DNA of 8,342 nt from Candidatus Zipacnadia bacterium (lineage in GTDB: Bacteria; Armatimonadota; Zipacnadia; Zipacnadales; Zipacnadaceae). The position numbers were made by a program, and so were the translations under genes. Numbering within the stretch: position 1 is the stretch's first letter; each line of letters starts with the position of its first letter. Below are positions 1-5,451 of the stretch, one piece after another. The DNA is taken from contig JALGTV010000192.1 in assembly GCA_029821215.1 (NCBI GenBank), forward strand, positions 1 through 8,342, read 5' to 3'. The notes below the pieces were generated by a model. The model had not been told where the DNA came from and ran no database searches. It worked only from the letters and a program-made list of their open reading frames with translations.

Positions 1-37
1 AAGCTGCAGCCGGTCTGACTGCCGGCCGCGACTTGGC

Positions 38-66
38 TTGACATAGAGTTTGCGTTAGCAATACTA
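38..66 (+). promoter_or_regulatory. Candidate sigma-70-type promoter upstream of pilO
   Basis: A perfect -35 hexamer TTGACA lies at 38-43. It is followed after 16-17 nt by an AATACT/ATACTA -10-like element (60-66, about 4 of 6 matches to TATAAT). Initiation would fall near 73, leaving a leader of about 35 nt before the pilO start. No gene can be assigned to bases 1-108: all three forward frames hit stops by base 48, so only a few codons of an upstream gene could be present. The promoter is inferred from motif and spacing alone. In a pilMNOPQ-type operon it would be an internal promoter. Confidence 0.35.
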
Positions 67-108
67 AAAGCATAGATTCAGCGTCTAATCCTAAAAGGGA
101 TACGATTT

Positions 109-912
109 ATGGGCAAAGTACCGTCGATAGTAATCCTGATAGTGGGCATCGTGCTGATTCTCGGAGTCAGCGCCGGGGCCTTTTTTATGGTGATAAAGCC
201 CCGCCTCGAGACGCTGGCCAATAAGCGCAGTGAGTTGGAAAAAGAGCAAGAAGTAGCCGCGCAGCATGATGACGCTAAAAAAGAGCTACTACAGGTTGAC
301 AAGAAGTGGAAACTACTGCAGAAGAAGCTGAAAGACGCACAGGCCAGCCGCGGCATTGACGTGTCGTTTGCCCAGCCGGTCGTAGCCTGGATAGCCCTGT
401 GGCCCGAATATCGTCAAGCCTTGCCTGAGGCGATTACCGAGTTCGTCGAGAGCAGCGGTTGTATTATCACTTCCGGGGCTTCTATGCCGGCTCCGCCCGG
501 TGCCCCTCCATCTCCACCGGCCAGCGGATTTATGCAGATTCCTCAAGGCCAACAGATAAGCTTAACTGTGCAAGGAACACTGGAGGAGATAGAGGAACTA
601 TATCTCTCATTACGCAAATTTGAGCGGGTGGCGACCATAAGTGGGTTGTCACTTACCGCCCAAGGTGATACAATAACAGCACAAGTGCCATTAACGATCT
701 ACGTGCTAACCGAGGTGCCTAAAGGCGCGGCCCCAGCGGCTGCTGCTCCTGCGGCGGGATATGGAATGGCTGGGCCGGGTTATCCAGGAGGCTCACCGGG
801 TTATCCTGGAGCACCTGGAGGCGGACCACCCGGCATGGGCGGAGGACCACCGGGTCGCCCAGCAGGAATACCTGCAGGAGCGCCGGGCGGTGGGCAACAG
901 CCGCGCTCATAG
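109..912 (+). CDS. pilO: PilO-like type IV pilus inner-membrane alignment protein with Gly/Pro-rich tail
   Basis: Predicted bitopic inner-membrane protein of 267 aa. By family knowledge PilO pairs with PilN and binds PilP, linking the cytoplasmic platform to the outer-membrane secretin. Visible architecture: a short N-terminus, one hydrophobic segment (about residues 6-28), a Lys/Glu-rich probable coiled coil (31-79), then an alpha/beta periplasmic region (about 85-200) typical of the PilO ferredoxin-like fold. That region is interrupted by a Pro-rich loop at 127-140. A disordered tail (205-267) rich in Gly, Pro, Ala and Tyr follows, with repeats such as GYPG and GGGPPG, and makes the protein longer than the usual PilO of about 200 aa. 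The ATG start is supported by AAGGGA at 95-100, 8 nt upstream. Assignment rests on topology plus the adjacent PilP-like protein and secretin; sequence identity to PilO is not obvious by eye. A GspM-like alternative is possible. Confidence 0.75.
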   Translation: MGKVPSIVILIVGIVLILGVSAGAFFMVIKPRLETLANKRSELEKEQEVAAQHDDAKKELLQVDKKWKLLQKKLKDAQASRGIDVSFAQPVVAWIALWPEYRQALPEAITEFVESSGCIITSGASMPAPPGAPPSPPASGFMQIPQGQQISLTVQGTLEEIEELYLSLRKFERVATISGLSLTAQGDTITAQVPLTIYVLTEVPKGAAPAAAAPAAGYGMAGPGYPGGSPGYPGAPGGGPPGMGGGPPGRPAGIPAGAPGGGQQPRS

Positions 913-966
913 CCGGATAAGCAACCGTCGCTATAACTGACGCAAATTAGTGAGGATCACTAACCA

Positions 967-1599
967 GTGAGCCAGGAATGCAAAGCCAAAACAATGGTGG
1001 TAGGTAGCGCAGGGGCATTTGTAATAGCAATCGTAATATTGCTGCTTTTTGTCCTGCCGGCGAGCCAAGTAGGCAGTCCCCCGGTTGAGGCTCAACCGCC
1101 TGGTGTAGGTGGTGGGCCACCAGGCATGCCAGGTATGCCCGGTATGGGACCACCCAGTGCGATGGGCGGTGCTCAGGTAGCCGCTGCACCACCAGCCGAA
1201 TTCAAGGGCCCTCCGCTGGAGGCGGAGCGGGACAATCCCTTCGCCTCACCCGCTGTAGAGCTGGAACCGGCACTTGCCACGGCTACCAAGTATGGGCCGG
1301 ATTGGAGCCGTATGCCTGTCACAACTCGCGTGGGCTTCGTGCGGCCCGAACGGCCGCCGCGACCAGCTCCTCCCGAGCCGCCGCCACCTACGGCCAAAAG
1401 ATTCCTGCGCATCAGTAGCATTATGTGGAGTGGGGGCCGGCCCACAGCTACCTATGAAACTGCCGACGGCAAGACCGGGACTATCCAACCTGGTGACTGG
1501 GTGGAGGAGTGGCAGGTTATTGAAATGGGCCAGGACTATGTGGTGGTCAAGCATCGTGATACTGGTGAGATACAGCGGGTATTTCTCAAAGGCAAATGA
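967..1599 (+). CDS. PilP-like periplasmic linker protein (HR-type beta domain)
   Basis: Protein of 210 aa, probably the PilP/GspC-like connector between the PilNO complex and the secretin. It has one N-terminal hydrophobic segment (about residues 11-32). A disordered stretch at 44-68 carries GGGPPG and PGM repeats. An RDNPF motif sits at 88-92, reminiscent of the RDPF-type motif of PilP proteins. A Pro-rich spacer (126-142) leads to a compact beta-rich C-terminal domain (145-208) resembling the homology region of PilP/GspC that contacts secretin N-domains. PilP is often a lipoprotein; here I see a membrane anchor and no lipobox. GTG at 967 is chosen with GAGGA at 952-956, 10 nt upstream; an in-frame ATG at 994 would remove only nine residues. 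It begins 54 nt after pilO. Function is inferred from order, topology and domain shape. Confidence 0.6.
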   Translation: MSQECKAKTMVVGSAGAFVIAIVILLLFVLPASQVGSPPVEAQPPGVGGGPPGMPGMPGMGPPSAMGGAQVAAAPPAEFKGPPLEAERDNPFASPAVELEPALATATKYGPDWSRMPVTTRVGFVRPERPPRPAPPEPPPPTAKRFLRISSIMWSGGRPTATYETADGKTGTIQPGDWVEEWQVIEMGQDYVVVKHRDTGEIQRVFLKGK

Positions 1600-1629
1600 T
1601 GAACCTGGGTGACCGGGTAGCCGTCTATA

Positions 1630-1656
1630 AGTTTACTCAAGCGGTGACAGTAAACT
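1630..1656 (+). repeat. Inverted repeat upstream of the STN/YDRG gene
   Basis: AGTTTACT at 1630-1637 and AGTAAACT at 1649-1656 are perfect inverted repeats separated by 11 nt. The element lies in the 86-nt gap between the PilP-like gene and the next start, ending 29 nt before that start. The stem is AT-rich and lacks a following T-run, so it is a weak terminator candidate. It could be an operator half-site pair or a minor mRNA structure. No known regulator site is recognised. Confidence 0.3.
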
Positions 1657-1671
1657 GACGTTAAGGCGTGC

Positions 1672-1677
1672 AGGAGG
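1672..1677 (+). promoter_or_regulatory. Ribosome binding site deciding the GTG start at 1686
   Basis: AGGAGG lies 8 nt before GTG 1686. Translation from 1686 gives a clean signal peptide (MRYSK followed by a hydrophobic stretch). The more upstream in-frame GTG at 1668 precedes this site and would add acidic residues in front of the signal sequence, so 1686 is preferred. Confidence 0.7.
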
Positions 1678-1685
1678 CGAGTACC

Positions 1686-2443
1686 GTGAGGTATAGTAAA
1701 CTGGCAGTCATCTGTGCTATCAGCGGTTTGTTGGTACTGGCAACAGTGCCCCCCAGCCAGGCCCAGCAAGGAGCTAATTTCCAGTGGGATGGGGTTGCTG
1801 TCAAAGATGCCCTTTCGGCCTTGAGTCGTCAGTACCAGATAAACTACTCATTGCCCGATGAACTGAGAAGATTTCCGCCTCATTGGTTAACGCTACACCT
1901 CAGGAAGCCCTGCGGACCATCTTGGACGCAGCCAACCTGACTGCAGTTAATGATGGTGGGGTGTGGCGCATCCGGGAAAAGGCCGAGCGAGGTGGAGGCG
2001 AGCGCGCCTGGCCGCAACAGCAGGGATTGCCGCAACCCGTCTACGGGGGAGCGGGCGCAGCCGGGTATCAGCAGCCGGTGCCTTTCCGCCAGCCCCCCTC
2101 GCAGGTAGAGCGGGGGGTGGGTGCTGCTGCCGAACAAGCCGCAATTCCCGAAGAGTGGGATGTTAGGAACTGGGTGACTCGCATCATCCCCATCCGCTTC
2201 GTTGATCCGTGGCTCTTAGTGGACATCTTTGGTGGAACTGCCGTTAGCGAAGAGAGTTCTGGTGGTGGCTACGGCGGATATAGTGGGCGCGGCGGATACG
2301 ACCGGGGTGGGTACGATCGAGGCTATGACCGGGGCGGGTACGACCGGGGCGGGTACGACCGGGGCTATGACCGAGGTCGCAGCAGTTACGACCGAGGCTC
2401 TGACCGAGGTCGCAGCAGTTACGACCGCGGCTATCGTTATTAA
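1686..2443 (+). CDS. Secreted STN-domain (barrel-less secretin-like) protein with YDRG-repeat tail; frame interrupted
   Basis: Not a gene I recognise by name. The conceptual protein is about 252 aa. Residues 1-26 form a signal peptide (cleavage near SQA-QQ). Residues 32-98 look like an STN/secretin N0 domain, with FQWDGVAVKDALSALSR at its start and TPQEALRTILDAANL later. A Gln/Pro/Gly linker (99-155) leads to a short secretin N-domain-like strand-helix piece (about 165-191) containing FVDPWLLVDIFGGTAV. No secretin barrel follows. Instead the protein ends in a tail with eight YDRG and one SDRG units. The frame is broken: codons run in one frame to about 1868 and resume one base back at AAG ATT (1868 on). 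This equals one missing base, or a -1 shift at tandem AGA AGA codons (1866-1871). Read without a shift, the product stops at 1940 after 84 aa. Position between PilP-like and PilQ-like genes suggests an accessory of the secretin; this is inference. Confidence 0.65.
2290..2440 (+). repeat. Coding tandem repeats for YDRG units, including a 33-nt tandem duplication
   Basis: The 3' end of the STN gene is built from 12- to 15-nt units of the type TACGACCGGGGCGGG, encoding YDRGG or YDRG. Two adjacent 33-nt units at 2368-2400 and 2401-2433 differ at only 2 positions; their first 27 bases are identical and encode DRGRSSYDRG. The similarity at DNA level indicates recent expansion by slippage or unequal exchange. 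Confidence 0.85.
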
Positions 2444-2490
2444 TCGGTAACCACTGCACTAAGTATATCGGCATATAGGGAGGGCTGTTT

Positions 2491-4188
2491 ATGTTTAGTT
2501 TACAGCTTTGGCCACAGAAACTATTAGTCGCACTCACCATTGGAGTATTGTTGGCTCTACTGGGCGTGAGCAGCCCTGCCAAGGCTGAGTCACCAGCGGA
2601 TCAGCCGCCCATTGACATTGATATCAAGGGCGGAGACATTATTGACGTAGCGCGAATGTTGAGCCGCGCGACCGGTGTAGATATCATAATTAACGAGGGT
2701 GTGGAAGGGGAAATCCCCAGCATGAACCTGAAGGGGAAGACGGTGGAGGAGGCCCTCTGGTTGATTGCCCAGTCGCGCAACTATCGCTGCTATAAGGTGG
2801 ACGACCAAACCTATATCATTGCCCCGGGTGCCTTGCCGGCTGGTCCTGGTGGGCAAGGCCGACCCACCGAGCTGTCATTCGGAGGGCAATCTTCGGCATC
2901 CCTACCCACGCGCCCAGCAGCCACCTCCCCATCTCAACCCCCTCCCACTGCCGTGTCCCCGGCTGCGCCCGTCCCTCCGCAGCTACAGACACCGCAGCAG
3001 GCGACCAAGGAGGATATAGTCACTGATAAAATTCAACTCAAATACGAGGATCCCGCCACCATCGCGCTAGGCTTTGGCGGCACGGTACTGAGCAGCGAGA
3101 TGCCCACAGCGCGGGCGTTGCTACCGGCACATGAGGGGCCGTACGGCCGTGCCGGTCGAGCCGGTACGGTCGGCAGCGCCGGCTATGCTGGTGAACTATC
3201 GGCACCTGGGGCTCCCGGCTTAGGTGGGTGGGGTCAGATGCGCCCGGGCGAATTTGGCGGTTTGGGTGGCCTTGGCGGAGGTTTGGGTGGCGGATATACA
3301 GGCCGGACTGGTGGGTACGGCGGCGGTGGTTACGGGGGCGGCGGGGCCGGGACGATGGGCATGATGTTGCCCGAGGGCATGATGCCCCCGATAGCCCTGA
3401 TGCAACAGAATGTATTGCTGGTGCGCGGAACTCAGGAAGCCATTGACCAGTTCCGGGAGATGCTGGACTATCTGGACCAACCCGCTAAGCAGGTAGAGAT
3501 AGCTACCAAGTTTATTGAAATTGAGACTACCGCAGATAGGGCCCACGGTATCGACTGGTTTGTTTCTGATGGCGAACTTGAGTTCTTCAACCTGGGCTGG
3601 GCGCCCGGGGAAGGCATAAGCGTCGCTCGGTTTACCCGGGACCGATTCGAGGCTGAATTGCGGATGCTGATCAGTGATGGCCGGGCCCAGGTCATCAACG
3701 AACCGCGCGTGACTACCCAGAATAATATGCCGGCTGAGGTGAACTTTTCCACTGAAATACCTTATTTCTATGCTACGATAACCTATAACCAATTCGGTCA
3801 GCGTGAAGTTGACTACGAAAGTGACACCGTCTCGGTATCTCAGGCTCTGTATGTGACTCCGCGAATTAATGAGGACGATACCATTACTATGGTGCTCGAG
3901 CCAGAAATTGACGACCAGGTGGGTACCGTGGTCGGGCCCACCGGTGAAACCTTGCCCATAGTCACTACCCAGACGGTTTATACCCAGGTGCGCGTTGCTG
4001 ACGGAGACACGCTGGTCATTGGCGGAATGATTCGCCGAAACGAGACGCTAAATGTTCGCAAAACTCCCTTGCTGTCCGAGATTCCCATATTGGGCGAGTT
4101 GTTTACATCCAAGAAGACTGCCATGCGCAACTCCGAGTTGCTGATATTCGTCACTCCCCGCATCATAAGGGAGATACCGCGAGCTTAG
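2491..4188 (+). CDS. pilQ: PilQ-type outer-membrane secretin
   Basis: Secretin of 565 aa that should form the multimeric outer-membrane pore through which a type IV pilus (or related pseudopilus) passes. Signal peptide 1-32 (cleavage after AKA). STN/N0 domain about 41-112. Pro/Ala/Ser-rich linker about 113-172. One N1/N3-like secretin_N domain 177-331, starting IQLKYEDPATIALGFGGTVL and ending with NVLLVRGTQEAI and a helix to LDQP. Between its halves is a Gly/Tyr/Met-rich insertion of about 100 residues (201-300). The barrel region spans 332-560 and contains the family signature: VRVADGDTLVIGGMIRR (500-516), then TPLLSEIPILGELF (525-538) and the closing LIFVTPRII. ATG 2491 is preceded by AGGGAGGG at 2477-2484. 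Only one secretin_N domain is visible, fewer than in many GspD or PilQ proteins. The context with PilO/PilP-like genes favours PilQ over a type II secretion GspD. Confidence 0.92.
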   Translation: MFSLQLWPQKLLVALTIGVLLALLGVSSPAKAESPADQPPIDIDIKGGDIIDVARMLSRATGVDIIINEGVEGEIPSMNLKGKTVEEALWLIAQSRNYRCYKVDDQTYIIAPGALPAGPGGQGRPTELSFGGQSSASLPTRPAATSPSQPPPTAVSPAAPVPPQLQTPQQATKEDIVTDKIQLKYEDPATIALGFGGTVLSSEMPTARALLPAHEGPYGRAGRAGTVGSAGYAGELSAPGAPGLGGWGQMRPGEFGGLGGLGGGLGGGYTGRTGGYGGGGYGGGGAGTMGMMLPEGMMPPIALMQQNVLLVRGTQEAIDQFREMLDYLDQPAKQVEIATKFIEIETTADRAHGIDWFVSDGELEFFNLGWAPGEGISVARFTRDRFEAELRMLISDGRAQVINEPRVTTQNNMPAEVNFSTEIPYFYATITYNQFGQREVDYESDTVSVSQALYVTPRINEDDTITMVLEPEIDDQVGTVVGPTGETLPIVTTQTVYTQVRVADGDTLVIGGMIRRNETLNVRKTPLLSEIPILGELFTSKKTAMRNSELLIFVTPRIIREIPRA

Positions 4189-4225
4189 TCGCTTATAGTC
4201 ACGATAATCGGACAGTACTTAGTTG

Positions 4226-4257
4226 CACCAACGGCACCGTTATCAGTGCCGTTGGTG
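4226..4257 (+). promoter_or_regulatory. Perfect 12-bp hairpin in the pilQ-aroC gap
   Basis: CACCAACGGCAC (4226-4237) pairs perfectly with GTGCCGTTGGTG (4246-4257) around an 8-nt loop; 8 of 12 pairs are G-C. It lies 37 nt after the secretin stop and ends 3 nt before the aroC ribosome binding site. There is no U-run after either arm, so it is not a canonical intrinsic terminator. It could separate pil and aro transcripts by processing, protect the pil mRNA 3' end, or modulate aroC initiation. The structure is directly visible; the role is inference. Confidence 0.7.
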
Positions 4258-4260
4258 TGT

Positions 4261-4267
4261 AAAGGAG
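4261..4267 (+). promoter_or_regulatory. Ribosome binding site deciding the aroC GTG start
   Basis: AAAGGAG sits 9 nt before GTG 4277. That start gives MATSLHFYTSGESHG, matching the usual chorismate synthase N-terminus. The in-frame TTG at 4223 would add 18 residues encoded by the hairpin and is rejected. Confidence 0.8.
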
Positions 4268-4276
4268 CGTTGTTTT

Positions 4277-5447
4277 GTGGCCACCTCGTTGCATTTCTAC
4301 ACATCAGGAGAGTCCCACGGCCCCCGCCTTCTGGCTATCCTGGAGGGGCTACCCGCTGGCCTGCCCATTGACATATCAGCAATTAACCAATACCTCCAGC
4401 GGCGCCAGCGCGGATACGGCCGCAGCCGCCGGATGCAGATTGAATCTGATACAATTTGCATCAGCAGCGGCATCCGCCACGGGCAGACATTAGGCACACC
4501 AGTGGGGCTGAGCATTGAGAACCGTGACTGGGCCAATTGGCAGCAGGAAATGAGCCCTGAGCCGCCCGATGAGGATTTTGTCAGCCAGCGACAGGTTACT
4601 GTGCCCCGCCCCGGTCATGCCGACCTGGCTGGAGCAGCCAAGTTTGGCCACCAGGATATGCGTAATGTCCTGGAACGGGCCAGTGCCCGCGAGACCGCTG
4701 CCCGCGTTGCCGTAGGGGCTATTTGCCAGCAACTGCTAAGCCACTTTGATATATCTGTGTGCAGTTGCGTGACAAATATCGGGGGCGTGGAAGCAAAGGT
4801 GCCTCCCCATCCAGGTCCGGATTTCTTCACTGCCGCCCAGGCCAGTGATGTAGGATGTGCCGACCCTGAGGCTGCTACCCAGATGCGAGCAGCCATTGAC
4901 CAAGCCCAGCAAGACGGTGACACCGTCGGTGGCATCTTCACGGTCTACGCCTATGGCGTTCCTCCTGGTGGATGGCCGGCTGGCTGCTGCCCTTATGAGT
5001 ATTCCGGCAATTAAGAGCGTGGAAGTGGGTCTGGGTTGGGAAGTGGCCAGCCGTCCCGGCTCGGCAGTCCACGACCCCATCCAGTTCGCCCCCCAGCGCC
5101 GGCCCTGGCCCTTTGTCCGCCCGACCAACAACGCCGGCGGGCTGGAAGGCGGCATGACCAATGGCGAGCCTGTTGTCCTGCGGGCGGCGATGAAGCCTAT
5201 CTCCACCCTGCTTCGCCCGCTGCCCTCGGTCTCGCTCGACACCTTCCAGCCATCTAAGGCACATGTTGAGCGTTCTGATATCTGTGCCGTGCCCGCCGCG
5301 GCGGTGGTAGGCGAGGCAATGGTTGCTTTTATAATAGCTCAAGCCTTCCGAGAAAAGTTTGGTGGCGACAGCGTAGCCGATGTCAGGGCGGCCTACCAAG
5401 CTTACTACACCCGCCTCGGCCACTGGGGAGCTGGCAAGGAGGATTAG
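4277..5447 (+). pseudogene. aroC: Chorismate synthase, frame broken by an internal deletion of about 32 nt
   Basis: Chorismate synthase converts 5-enolpyruvylshikimate-3-phosphate to chorismate with reduced FMN, the last step of the common aromatic pathway. The first part (4277 to about 4969) is well conserved: GESHG at 11-15, the Arg-rich RRQRGYGRSRR, RPGHADLAGAAKFGH, and the signature RASARET at 134-140. His14 and His114 match the catalytic histidines. After GVPPG (ending 4969) the reading frame is lost and runs to a stop at 5014. The rest of the enzyme resumes in another frame from about 4971: DGRLAAALMSIPAIK, NNAGGLEGGMTNGEP, and ERSDICAVPAAAVVGEA, to the stop at 5447. In relatives about 11 residues of the type LGSxVxWDRKL separate PPG from the DGRLA-like segment. 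They are absent here, so the lesion is a deletion of about 32 nt and not a single-base slip. The remainder shows no decay, so it is recent or an assembly fault. Confidence 0.85.
5436..5442 (+). promoter_or_regulatory. Ribosome binding site for aroKB inside the aroC 3' end
   Basis: AAGGAGG overlaps the last codons of aroC (Lys-Glu-Asp) and lies 9 nt before ATG 5452. It fixes the start at 5452, only 4 nt beyond the aroC stop, consistent with translational coupling. Confidence 0.8.
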
Positions 5448-5451
5448 CGGT

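Noticed and set aside
2290..2433. Possible CRISPR-like array
   Set aside because: The repeats are contiguous, in frame and without unique spacers; they encode a protein tail.
2229..2450. Alternative forward frame through the YDRG repeats (Thr/Ala/Gly-rich product)
   Set aside because: Repeats whose unit length is a multiple of three keep all frames open; the frame with STN homology upstream is the real one.
3137..3148. 12-bp palindrome GGCCGTACGGCC
   Set aside because: It lies in the Gly/Arg-rich pilQ insertion, where GC-rich palindromes arise easily; there is no intergenic context for a site.
3220..3792. Long reverse-strand open frame (190 codons) opposite pilQ
   Set aside because: It lies fully opposite well-conserved secretin sequence, has no recognisable domain, and its openness follows from the GC-rich, Gly-rich codons of the real gene.
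4203..4208. GATAAT as a -10 element for an aroC promoter
   Set aside because: No acceptable -35 hexamer at 16-18 nt upstream.
4226..4276. Hairpin as an intrinsic terminator of the pil operon
   Set aside because: No T-run follows the stem on either strand; it is kept as a hairpin of unknown role.
4223..4276. TTG start for aroC at 4223
   Set aside because: It would encode the hairpin as 18 extra residues with no family counterpart; GTG 4277 has a good ribosome binding site and the expected N-terminus.
4961..4975. Programmed +1 frameshift in aroC
   Set aside because: A shift would rejoin the frames but leave out about 11 conserved residues, and there is no recognisable recoding signal.
4736..5423. 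Reverse-strand open frames opposite aroC
   Set aside because: They mirror conserved chorismate synthase codons on the + strand and have no plausible product.
5380..5451. Upstream start for the shikimate kinase at 5380
   Set aside because: It would overlap the conserved aroC end; ATG 5452 has a ribosome binding site and the usual kinase N-terminus.
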